The notes under the pieces: generated by a model
What the model was told of the DNA's origin: nothing
The model's input: only the letters and a program-made list of their open reading frames with translations
Databases searched by the model: none
Shown here: piece after piece, positions 1-6,427 of the stretch
How positions within the stretch are numbered: position 1 is the stretch's first letter
Layout of the letters: each line of letters starts with the position of its first letter
Made by a program: the position numbers and the translations under genes
From: a bacterium
GTDB taxonomy: Bacteria; Krumholzibacteriota; Krumholzibacteriia; LZORAL124-64-63
NCBI GenBank assembly: GCA_030635025.1
Contig: DAOVZQ010000112.1
Span: 1 to 7,543, forward strand
Length of the DNA: 7,543 bases
Direction of reading: 5' to 3'

Positions 1-1
1 G

Positions 2-3000
2 CACATCCCGGACTGCGGTCACTGCTGGTGGTGCGAGGAGAATACCCAGGACGCCTGGAAGGAAGGCTTCGCCAACTGGCTGGCCGACGTGGTCGTCCGG
101 AAAGTGGACATGACACCGAACGGAGTGAGAGCGCTCTACGAGGTCGACTACGACCTCGACTGGCTGCGAACGTGTGACGGGTCCAACTGGGGAGACCCCT
201 ATATCACCGAAGGATTCGTCGGCGCCCTGCTGCACGACATCGACGACACCTACGCCGACGAACACGCAGTCTTCGGCGGCCGGGACCGCCTCGGGACGAC
301 GGCCACCTCCGGCATCGACGAGATTTTCGAAATCATCACGCACGACTACGTTCACAACGACGCCTATACCAGTCCCCGATCCGTTTCACAATTCATCACC
401 GAGTACCGGGACCGGCATCGGGACAAGGAGTGGGAATTGTGGGATACGGCGCGCAACTGCGGCTATGAGCTGGACACCATGGCCCCGTTCCCGCCGACCG
501 GCCTCATCTCGACCACCCATACGGTCGGTATACCGAATCCCAACGCCTACATAACGGCCCAGTGGCAGCCGGCCTTCGACGACATATCCGGGATCGACGG
601 CTACGCCGTGGCCGTCTACGCCGACTCACCGGGCACGCCCTCGCCAAACATGGATACCGACGAGCTGTATCTGACCTACACCGCCGGCCCCCTGCCTCCC
701 GGTATCTACTACGTCTGCGTGGCGAGCGTCGACAAGTCCGGCAAGGTCAGTGACACCTACGCCTCGGCCGGCCCGTTCACGGTGCGCGAGGCTGAGCTGC
801 AGGACCTGACCTGGCACGAGCGCCCCGACTGGGTCTATCCGCTCGTCCCCCGCTACGACACCGCTGCCACCGAGAGTTTCGCCGAGGTGTCTTCGACCCT
901 GACGGGCAACGTGAGCGCCACCTATCTGAACATGGGCATCCGTAACACCGGAGAGCTGCCCACGGTGGCCGGTACGATCACCTACAGCGTCCTTCTTGAC
1001 GGCACGCACCGGCATACGTCGACCTCCGGCGGGCTGGCCGCCGGCCAAGAGCTCGCCCTGATCAACCAGGGCCCGCGCAATTTCAGTGGTGGTCGACACA
1101 CTCTGGAAATGCAGATCGACGTGGCCGGAGTCGAGATCGAGCTGGACGAGATGAACAACACCTGGGGGCAGCAGTTCGTCTGGACGCCGCTGGTACTCTC
1201 GACGCCGGGCATCTCGCTGCGGGACATCCACCAGACCTGGGCCGAGGGAGGCTGGGAAACGATCCCCTGGGGCGATCCGATGTTCTACAATTGCGACGGT
1301 CTGCGCTTCACATCGTCCAGTCGCTGGAGCGCCGTGGGCGCCATGCCAATCCAGGACGAACTCGATTACGACGTGCGTCTGCACGATCCCTTCACCGGAC
1401 CGCAGATGGGTTTCGATTCGTACGTGGCCCGTTCCAACCGGCCGGCCGGTCGTTTCGACGCCGTCATCGTCAATGCCGGCACGCTCGGCCAGCAGGACTG
1501 GGACGTCGGTGTCTTGAACCGGAGCCCGCTCGAACGCGAGCAGTACGACATCAACTATGTCCATTCCTCGTTCTTCATAATGGGCGCCGAGGACACGATC
1601 CCGCTGGTCCAGGACGAGATGATGATTCTCCGTGAGATCTACGTCAGCGCGGCGACCATCGCGTCGGGACCGGTTACCATCATTCTGGAATCACTGGAAG
1701 GCACCAATGACCTGGTGCTGAACTGGCTGGAATCCGATTTCAGGGCAGGTTCGCTGCTGGATGAAGCGGGGTCGATGCTCGTCGGCCCGAGACAAACCGG
1801 AACGATGCATCTGACGCCGACGACGGCGGGCTATTACTGCGCGGTCGTCTATCGCGATCAGTACCAGGGAATGGAACCCGCCTCGTTTAGACTGGTGATC
1901 GAGCGCCAGAAACCGAATCTAGTCCCTTTCACGCCTCCGCTCGGCTGGGCTTTGCCACTGGTGCCGCGCGCCGCCGGGGATGCCGGCTGGATCTCGGTCG
2001 GTCTTCCCGAAACGCTGCCGGGCAACCAGTTCAGCACCTACCTGAACGTCGCGCTCCTCAACGAAATGTCCGCCATGCAGGGTGAAGGCTCGGAAAGCCG
2101 GGTGGAAGTCGACGAGATGGAACTGCTCACGCTCTTCGTCCCCAACCTGGGCGCCGGCGCCGGCAGCACCGACCGCACCCAGGGTCCCTACTACGTCCGT
2201 AGCGGCCGGCACACGTTGACCGTCCAGCACGACTATTCGGGCATGGTCGACGAGTTCGTCGAGATCGACAACGTTTACGGCAAGCAGTGGATCTGGTCGC
2301 CGATTCCGATGACCCCCGGCGGGCTGTCGAACCGGTTGATACCACCACCACGCATGGCCGGTTGGCCCGCCCTGACCGACTCGATCATCCACTTCAACTG
2401 CGACGGGTTCCGGTTGATCGCGTCGGAGCCCGGCACCGTGGGGTGGACCGGTTTCGCGGTCCTGCCCGGCGATACCAGCGATGTCGATATCCGCCTGCAC
2501 GAGCCGAGCACCGGCGCCACAAACGGGTTCGGGGAATACCTGGCGAGTTCCGGCTGGGGCCCCGGCGAGACGGATCTGCTGGTCGTCAACAACAGCCTTA
2601 ACCCGGGTTTGGATTACGACATCGGGGTCGTGGCCATGGATGGGAACCAGCACTATCAGGCTGAGGCCGTCGCATCGACCGTCCTGGGAGAGGAGCCCTA
2701 CGGCGAGCACGGACCCTTCGTCATTCCCGCGCTGCACATCATGAACCTGCATGAGATGGAGTTCGGTCCCTACCAAACCTCGTTCCTCCTGCACAGTCTG
2801 CGTCCCGGCGTCTTTCTGGGTATGGCGCTCTATTCGTCGGACATGTCGCTGGCGGGTCGTGGCGACGAAGTGGTCGCCTTCTATGAGAACGAGAGCGAGC
2901 AGTCCCTGCTGCTGACCATCAACATACCGGTCGCAGGCAACACCTGCCTGGCCGTCTTCCGCAAGGATGGCGCCGTGCTGCAGGGCGACGTGGAGTACGT

Positions 3001-3331
3001 GTTGGAGATAGCCAGTGGCATGATGACGGATATCCCGGACGCCGACATCGTTCAACGCACGGGCATCAGCGCCGTGGCGCCGAACCCCTTCAATCCGCAG
3101 ACGATGATCCGCTTCGACCTGCTCGAGCCGGGCCGAGTGGATCTACAGATCTTCGACCTACTCGGACGCAAGGTGCGAACGCTCATCAGCGGTCGTCTGT
3201 CGGGCGGGGCTCATGCCGAGATCTGGAACGGCTGCGACGACGCCGGCCACCCGGTAGCGGGCGGGACGTATCTGGCCCAGTTGAAGACGGGCGATGTCGT
3301 GGACACCCGGAAGATGATCCTCGTGAAATAG
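2..3331 (+). CDS. Large secreted multidomain protein with C-terminal FlgD-Ig/type IX sorting-like domain; zincin-like N-terminal part (5' partial)
   Basis: The frame is open from the first base, so the GTG at 89 is only an internal codon and the true start lies upstream. Residues below are numbered from that GTG (1-1080). Before it, the frame reads CGHCWWC and then WKEGFANWLAD. The latter resembles the W-x-E-G-[FW]-A helix that supplies the third zinc ligand in HExxH...E metallopeptidases; the HExxH part would be off-window, so peptidase activity is inference. TEGFVGALLHDIDD (40-53) fits the helical part of such a domain. Residues 134-233 are FN3-like (GYAVAVY, GIYYVCVASVDKSG). Residues 246-607 and 618-976 are two copies of one unit, each starting with a CARDB-like domain (DEMNNTW at 353-359). 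Residues 981-1080 form a C-terminal domain with PNPFNP (998-1003), GRKVRTL and a final RKMILVK. This is typical of FlgD-Ig or type IX secretion tails, so the protein is probably exported and surface-attached or released. The stop is TAG, followed by a terminator. The substrate is unknown. Confidence 0.9.
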   Translation, partial: HIPDCGHCWWCEENTQDAWKEGFANWLADVVVRKVDMTPNGVRALYEVDYDLDWLRTCDGSNWGDPYITEGFVGALLHDIDDTYADEHAVFGGRDRLGTTATSGIDEIFEIITHDYVHNDAYTSPRSVSQFITEYRDRHRDKEWELWDTARNCGYELDTMAPFPPTGLISTTHTVGIPNPNAYITAQWQPAFDDISGIDGYAVAVYADSPGTPSPNMDTDELYLTYTAGPLPPGIYYVCVASVDKSGKVSDTYASAGPFTVREAELQDLTWHERPDWVYPLVPRYDTAATESFAEVSSTLTGNVSATYLNMGIRNTGELPTVAGTITYSVLLDGTHRHTSTSGGLAAGQELALINQGPRNFSGGRHTLEMQIDVAGVEIELDEMNNTWGQQFVWTPLVLSTPGISLRDIHQTWAEGGWETIPWGDPMFYNCDGLRFTSSSRWSAVGAMPIQDELDYDVRLHDPFTGPQMGFDSYVARSNRPAGRFDAVIVNAGTLGQQDWDVGVLNRSPLEREQYDINYVHSSFFIMGAEDTIPLVQDEMMILREIYVSAATIASGPVTIILESLEGTNDLVLNWLESDFRAGSLLDEAGSMLVGPRQTGTMHLTPTTAGYYCAVVYRDQYQGMEPASFRLVIERQKPNLVPFTPPLGWALPLVPRAAGDAGWISVGLPETLPGNQFSTYLNVALLNEMSAMQGEGSESRVEVDEMELLTLFVPNLGAGAGSTDRTQGPYYVRSGRHTLTVQHDYSGMVDEFVEIDNVYGKQWIWSPIPMTPGGLSNRLIPPPRMAGWPALTDSIIHFNCDGFRLIASEPGTVGWTGFAVLPGDTSDVDIRLHEPSTGATNGFGEYLASSGWGPGETDLLVVNNSLNPGLDYDIGVVAMDGNQHYQAEAVASTVLGEEPYGEHGPFVIPALHIMNLHEMEFGPYQTSFLLHSLRPGVFLGMALYSSDMSLAGRGDEVVAFYENESEQSLLLTINIPVAGNTCLAVFRKDGAVLQGDVEYVLEIASGMMTDIPDADIVQRTGISAVAPNPFNPQTMIRFDLLEPGRVDLQIFDLLGRKVRTLISGRLSGGAHAEIWNGCDDAGHPVAGGTYLAQLKTGDVVDTRKMILVK
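824..1909 (+). repeat. Protein-level tandem repeat unit 1 within the large secreted protein
   Basis: This segment encodes residues 246-607 (numbered from the GTG at 89). It pairs with the unit at 1940-3016. Shared anchors in order are PLVPR (251), TYLN (278), GRHTL (335), NCDG (401), VRLHDP (429) and DWDVGVL (470), followed by the cysteine in AGYYC (584). The first 120 residues look like a CARDB adhesion-type module ending in DEMNNTW. The rest is beta-rich and unrecognised. The similarity is obvious in protein but not in DNA, so the duplication is old. Confidence 0.8.
1940..3016 (+). repeat. Protein-level tandem repeat unit 2 within the large secreted protein
   Basis: This segment encodes residues 618-976. 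It repeats unit 1 at an almost constant offset of 369-372 residues: PLVPR (623), TYLN (650), GRHTL (706), NCDG (770), IRLHEP (801), DYDIGVV (842) and the cysteine in AGNTC (953). The CARDB-like part ends in VEIDNVYG (724-731), where unit 1 has LDEMNNTWG. The near-constant offset means few insertions or deletions since duplication, which suggests a constrained fold. Confidence 0.8.
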
Positions 3332-3374
3332 TCGGCGTCTCTTTCCTGATCACGATCACGATTCCGACAGCATG

Positions 3375-3409
3375 GAGCCCGGGCCGTTCGCGGCCCGGGC
3401 TCTTGTTTC
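3375..3409 (+). terminator. Rho-independent terminator of the large secreted protein gene
   Basis: A perfect 12-bp GC-rich stem (GAGCCCGGGCCG at 3375-3386 pairing with 3391-3402) closes a TTCG tetraloop at 3387-3390. The T-rich run TTGTTT follows. It lies 43 bases after the TAG stop at 3329-3331. Genes converge here. In the minus direction the stem is followed by a mixed sequence without a T run, so it is a canonical terminator only for the plus-strand gene, though it could still block or stabilise minus-strand transcripts. Confidence 0.9.
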
Positions 3410-3434
3410 AAGCTCGGTATGACTGGTCGGTCAG

Positions 3435-4145
3435 CTAGCGATATAGGGTCTTCACGTTTCCCCAATTGCTGGTCTCGGACGGGACGGTGAAGCATCCGGG
3501 AACCACACTCCAATCCGAAACCTCGGTTATGTAGGGACCCTCGAAATCTGCGTCAAGACGACCGGTTATGCGAACGGTCAGAGGCAGCCCCACCAATGAC
3601 GCGAGCTCCGGCGAAGCATTGCTGATGAACGCGATATAACCCCAACATGAGTCGTCGCAGACTTCGAGACCGACGGTGTACACGAGATCAATAAGCCGCC
3701 CTTCCGCCACGACACCGTCGCCCGAGACGGATGCGAAATCGAAGTGATAGTAGGCCGGCGGGAAAAGAATGAAGCCCTGCAGGGAGTGCCGGATGCCCTG
3801 GGCATCCACCGCCAAGACCAGATATTGATAAGTGACCCCGGGTACCACGGCGTGATCCCAGATATTGAGCGTCCCCGCGCCGGGCACAAAAGGCGTCGGA
3901 CCGCTGATCTGCATCGAGGACTGATCACAGTTTCCCAACGTACTGCGAACCAGCACCCAGCCAACCCACTCGGCCGGGAGTTCGCCGCCGATATCCATGT
4001 AGACGGCAATCTTGATCGAGCCGCCTTCATCGGTCGCCTGGACGTCGATATCGTTGGGGACCTGGGCGGTGGCCGTGCCCAGCAGGAAAACGAGCGCAAT
4101 GATGAGAGCGGAGAATGAGAAGCCGTGGCGGTAGCTTGCTTTCAT
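3435..4145 (-). CDS. Small secreted protein, FN3-like plus OB-fold-like halves, function unknown
   Basis: This is a 236-residue product I cannot assign to a named family. I chose the ATG at 4145 because a good Shine-Dalgarno sits 6 bases before it and because translation then begins with a classic signal peptide: a short basic start, the hydrophobic run FSALIIALVFLLG, and an ATA cleavage motif at 25-27. An in-frame ATG at 4223 would add 26 residues running through the promoter region. Mature residues 32-120 look FN3-like (VTYQYLVLAVDAQG at 104-117). Residues 136-218 (VVAEGRLIDLVY, LTVRITGRLD, FEGPYITEVSDW) have the beta pattern of an OB-like barrel; this is a weak fold inference. Four cysteines (73, 163, 167, 218) could form disulfides. 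It is probably periplasmic or secreted. It lies 93 bases downstream of the TPR lipoprotein gene on the same strand and converges with the large secreted protein gene. Confidence 0.85.
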   Translation of the reverse strand: MKASYRHGFSFSALIIALVFLLGTATAQVPNDIDVQATDEGGSIKIAVYMDIGGELPAEWVGWVLVRSTLGNCDQSSMQISGPTPFVPGAGTLNIWDHAVVPGVTYQYLVLAVDAQGIRHSLQGFILFPPAYYHFDFASVSGDGVVAEGRLIDLVYTVGLEVCDDSCWGYIAFISNASPELASLVGLPLTVRITGRLDADFEGPYITEVSDWSVVPGCFTVPSETSNWGNVKTLYR

Positions 4146-4151
4146 CGAGAA

Positions 4152-4158
4152 CTCCCTT
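4152..4158 (-). promoter_or_regulatory. Ribosome binding site that fixes the start of the small secreted protein
   Basis: On the minus strand AAGGGAG lies 6 bases before the ATG at 4145. It supports this start over the in-frame ATG at 4223, which has no such site, and it places the signal peptide at the N terminus. Confidence 0.75.
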
Positions 4159-4167
4159 GGTTCCATG

Positions 4168-4178
4168 TCGATAATCGA
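4168..4178. other. Short palindrome in the leader of the small secreted protein gene
   Basis: TCGAT-A-ATCGA is a perfect 5-bp inverted repeat around one base. It sits between the proposed promoter and the ribosome binding site. It could be an operator half-site pair, but a palindrome this short may well be chance. Confidence 0.25.
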
Positions 4179-4200
4179 TACATCCTGGGCGATTAATCCC

Positions 4201-4226
4201 ATAGTGTAGCATAAATTACACACTAT
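4201..4226. promoter_or_regulatory. Inverted repeat around the proposed -10 box, possible operator
   Basis: ATAGTGT (4201-4207) and ACACTAT (4220-4226) are perfect 7-bp arms 12 bases apart. A second register, GTGTA/TACAC, overlaps them. The arms bracket the proposed -10 hexamer for the minus-strand gene, the position expected of a repressor site. There is no GC-rich stem or T run, so it is not a terminator. The binding protein is unknown; the window's Rrf2 regulator has a different palindrome in front of it. Confidence 0.4.
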
Positions 4227-4242
4227 GACTTACGGTTTTCAA
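4213..4242 (-). promoter_or_regulatory. Putative sigma-70-like promoter for the small secreted protein gene
   Basis: Reading the minus strand, TTGAAA (4242-4237) is a possible -35 box. It is followed after 18 bases by TAATTT (4218-4213) as a possible -10 box. The surrounding 80 bases are AT-rich compared with the coding sequence. The -35 box overlaps the TGA stop of the upstream lipoprotein gene. The predicted leader to the ATG at 4145 would be about 60 bases. This rests on motif matching only. Confidence 0.4.
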
Positions 4243-5789
4243 TCGGGCGAGACGACACCCGCCGCCCGCCTCGCCCGTCCCTTCGACTGCTGAAGCAGCG
4301 GCAGGATCTCGGGATTATCGGGGGCCAATTCCAGCGCCCGCTCCAGATCGCGGGCCGCATCCGCCCAGCGATGAGCGAAAAAATGGGCCAAACCACGGTT
4401 GTACCAGGCTTCAGGCAGGTCGGCGTCCAGTGCGATGGCCCGGTCCAAGGCTTCCGCGCCGGCGGACTCCCGGGCGGTCATCAGCAGGCTGAAGCCCAGG
4501 GCGCTCCAGGCGCGGGCCATCTCCGGGCAGGCCTCGACGACCTGGTTCAGATAGAACAGAGCCTGGGAGTGGTCGCTCTCGCCGTTGAGCAGGTGGCCGT
4601 AGAGAGTGAAAATCTCCGGGTCGAGATCATCGATTGCTTCGAGGTGAGCCACCACGCGGCGCGCGTCGCCGAGGGCCAGGTCGGGGAAGCCCATCTCTGC
4701 GTAGAGGAAACTCCGTTCGCGACGGCAGGGGATCTCCTTGAGATCCTGACGGATGCAGATGCTGAGCAGATCCTGGGCGCGGTCGGCCCACATATCGATA
4801 CGGTCGGGAACGATCACCGTGCGAAAGCTGTCCACGGCGGCCAGGGCGGCTCCATAAAGCGAACCCGCGGTGTATAACCGCCCCAGGCCTATCCAGACAG
4901 GCGCCCGCCGGACACGTCCCTCGTCGCGGTTCACGATTACATTCACGGGTTCATTGCAGACGCCGGCCTCGAGGCCAAGGGCGGCAAAGCTGTAACCGTG
5001 GAAGCGGCGCGCCTCGTTCATATTGCCCAGGCGTTCGCAGACCAGGGCCAGGTCGCGGTAGAAACGGGCCGCGTAATCACCGTCGGGACGGGCGTCGTGC
5101 AGCCAATGATAGGCGTTCTCGGCACTGCCCTGAGCCAGCTCGGCCATGCCGCGTATCCAGCGCCATTCGAAGCGGAAGAAATGGAGTCGCTCGATCTCGC
5201 GGGAAATGTTGAAGGCGCCGCGCAGGTCGCTGTGGCTGGCTCGGCACAGCCCCAGCAACATCACCGCCTCGCGTTCACCGGGCGAGTAGTGGGCTGCGCT
5301 GTCGGCCCAGGCATGGGCTTCAGCCCATTTGGCGCGATCCCGATTGAGCCAGGCTCTCGCCTTGGCCTGCCGCAGGCGCAGGGCGCGACGATCCGCGGCG
5401 TCGCGGATCACGATGGCCGACTCGGCCGCGTCCAGATGATCCAGTGCCAACCGGGTGTCTCCGAGGCGAGACGTCACAGCCGAAAGGCTCAGCCAGATGT
5501 CGGGATCGTCGGGCGTCAGCCCGGCCGCGGTGGCGAGACAACGCACTCGCGTCACCGCGCTTTCGGTCCGGGCGGCCCGATCCAACCAGGCGTGCGCCCG
5601 CTCGCGGCGCGCGGCGACGGTCGGAGCGGGCAACCGCCGAAAGTCATCCAGCCCCAGCGAGTCCGCCGAAACGGCGCTGATCCAGACGACCTCATAGGGT
5701 ACCGGCGGCACGGACACACTGCCGCAACCGGTGCCCAGAACGAGCCCCAGCAAGGCGAGCAGGGTGGTAATGACGTAAGCGGTTCGCAT
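4239..5789 (-). CDS. TPR-repeat lipoprotein
   Basis: This is a 516-residue protein. The N terminus has a hydrophobic segment (YVITTLLALLGLVLGTGC) ending at Cys22. This fits a lipobox, although Gly at -3 is less usual than Leu, so it is probably a lipid-anchored envelope protein. Three consecutive TPRs at about 391-424, 425-458 and 459-492 keep exact 34-residue spacing: F394, W428 and W462 occupy the same position, and the last reads PEAWYNRGLAHF...ALELAPD. Helical repeats at about 96-129 and 237-270 look like degenerate TPRs, and the middle is probably an alpha solenoid. TPR lipoproteins usually scaffold protein partners, but no partner or reaction can be named. A GGGGAG ribosome binding site lies 8 bases before the ATG at 5789. 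The gene is divergent from the Rrf2 regulator, with 145 bases between them, and co-oriented with the small secreted protein gene downstream. The C-terminal tail (RARRAAGVVSPD) is basic and probably disordered. Confidence 0.9.
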   Translation of the reverse strand: MRTAYVITTLLALLGLVLGTGCGSVSVPPVPYEVVWISAVSADSLGLDDFRRLPAPTVAARRERAHAWLDRAARTESAVTRVRCLATAAGLTPDDPDIWLSLSAVTSRLGDTRLALDHLDAAESAIVIRDAADRRALRLRQAKARAWLNRDRAKWAEAHAWADSAAHYSPGEREAVMLLGLCRASHSDLRGAFNISREIERLHFFRFEWRWIRGMAELAQGSAENAYHWLHDARPDGDYAARFYRDLALVCERLGNMNEARRFHGYSFAALGLEAGVCNEPVNVIVNRDEGRVRRAPVWIGLGRLYTAGSLYGAALAAVDSFRTVIVPDRIDMWADRAQDLLSICIRQDLKEIPCRRERSFLYAEMGFPDLALGDARRVVAHLEAIDDLDPEIFTLYGHLLNGESDHSQALFYLNQVVEACPEMARAWSALGFSLLMTARESAGAEALDRAIALDADLPEAWYNRGLAHFFAHRWADAARDLERALELAPDNPEILPLLQQSKGRARRAAGVVSPD

Positions 5790-5889
5790 GGTTCGCTCTC
5801 CCCGGCCATTGAACCTTGACCGGGATCGGTGGGCAAGCGGAACTTGGCTTCCCTATCCCACGTATGTCATGATTGCCGATTCGCGGACA

Positions 5890-5902
5890 GATGACCGTCA
5901 TC
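5890..5902. promoter_or_regulatory. 13-base palindrome upstream of the Rrf2 gene, candidate operator
   Basis: GATGAC-C-GTCATC is a perfect inverted repeat with 6-bp arms and a one-base centre. It ends 32 bases before the GTG start of the Rrf2 regulator, in the shared divergent region. Rrf2 proteins bind as dimers and often control their own gene, so autoregulation is a reasonable guess. It does not match the E. coli IscR consensus as I know it. I could not find convincing -35/-10 boxes around it. Confidence 0.4.
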
Positions 5903-5924
5903 AATCAATATGAATCAACGGGCT

Positions 5925-5929
5925 GGGAG
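5925..5929 (+). promoter_or_regulatory. Ribosome binding site for the GTG start of the Rrf2 regulator
   Basis: GGGAG lies 5 bases before the GTG at 5935. It supports the non-ATG start, which yields the usual Rrf2 opening MRLSKTSEYAVRSL. The next in-frame ATG would remove the first DNA-binding helix. Confidence 0.75.
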
Positions 5930-5934
5930 CAAGC

Positions 5935-6348
5935 GTGCGTCTTTCAAAAACATCCGAGTATGCCGTCAGGTCCCTGATCTACATGGCCGCCACCGATTGC
6001 GTCCCCTGCTCAGTGCGGCACCTGCACGATAAGCTGGATATCCCGGAAAAGTACCTCGGTCGCATCATGAAGAATCTGGCCGACAAGGGCCTGCTCGACG
6101 CCACCCGCGGCATGCGCGGCGGTTATCGACTGATCCGGCCACTCGAGGACGTCGCCCTGTTGGACATCGTGGCCGCCGTGGACGGTCTGGAAGACTACGA
6201 GCGCTGTATTCTCGGCTTCCCCACCTGCGGCGACGACGACCCCTGTCCCCTGCACAGCCAGTGGGGTCCCCAACGCGACACCATCAAGCAGATGCTCGAA
6301 AATCTCACTCTGGCCGACATGGCTCGCGGCGGAACGTTGAAGTTCTGA
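5935..6348 (+). CDS. Rrf2-family transcriptional regulator with IscR-like Cys/His cluster
   Basis: The 137-residue length is normal for Rrf2 proteins. Residues 1-72 form the winged helix: the opening MRLSKTSEYAVRSLIYMA, a recognition region around IPEKYLGRIMKNLADKGLL (36-54), and the wing RGMRGGYRLIRP (58-69). Residues 91-107 hold C91, C98, C104 and H107 (CPLH). E. coli IscR uses C92, C98, C104 and H107 for its [2Fe-2S] cluster, so this protein probably binds an Fe-S cluster and senses iron-sulfur status, redox state or nitric oxide. The first spacing is C-x6-C here against x5 in IscR and NsrR. Two extra cysteines, C22 and C25, lie in the N-terminal domain. The target genes are unknown; candidates are its own promoter and its neighbours. 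Rrf2 membership is certain, but the signal sensed is inferred. Confidence 0.93.
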   Translation: MRLSKTSEYAVRSLIYMAATDCVPCSVRHLHDKLDIPEKYLGRIMKNLADKGLLDATRGMRGGYRLIRPLEDVALLDIVAAVDGLEDYERCILGFPTCGDDDPCPLHSQWGPQRDTIKQMLENLTLADMARGGTLKF

Positions 6349-6415
6349 TCCACCCCGTGTAGATTGACTGCAGCTCGGGACCCGCCGAGTCAAACGCCGC
6401 CAAGCCTCGATACGC

Positions 6416-6421
6416 AAAGGA
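6416..6421 (+). promoter_or_regulatory. Ribosome binding site for the carboxypeptidase gene
   Basis: AAAGGA lies 6 bases before the ATG at 6428. It selects that start over the nearby out-of-frame ATG at 6421, which overlaps the site itself. Confidence 0.7.
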
Positions 6422-6427
6422 TGCCGC

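Noticed and set aside
626..1564. Minus-strand open frame of 312 codons inside the large secreted protein gene
   Set aside because: Same antisense-shadow character: no recognisable motif, and it overlaps the FN3 and CARDB-like coding region completely.
1919..3055. Minus-strand open frame of 378 codons inside the large secreted protein gene
   Set aside because: It lies wholly antisense to a well-supported gene. The translation is low-complexity, rich in Val, Asp, Gly, Gln and Arg with no domain, as expected for the reverse of a high-GC reading frame.
3348..3362. Short direct repeat of GATCAC (2.5 copies) after the stop of the large secreted protein gene
   Set aside because: It is too short to indicate a functional or mobile repeat, and it is not repeated elsewhere that I can see.
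4146..4223. N-terminal extension of the small secreted protein to the ATG at 4223
   Set aside because: It would place 26 non-conserved-looking residues before the signal peptide and run through the promoter-like and dyad region. The ATG at 4145 has a good ribosome binding site.
4998..5819. Plus-strand open frame of 273 codons opposite the TPR lipoprotein
   Set aside because: It is antisense to a gene with clear TPR periodicity and a lipobox. Its own translation shows no family features.
6364..6369. TTGACT as a -35 box for the carboxypeptidase gene
   Set aside because: No plausible -10 hexamer lies 16-18 bases downstream; the sequence there is GC-rich (around GAGTCA).
6374..6389. Small hairpin CTCGG/CCGAG between the Rrf2 and carboxypeptidase genes, considered as a terminator
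   Set aside because: The stem is only 5 bp and no T run follows it.
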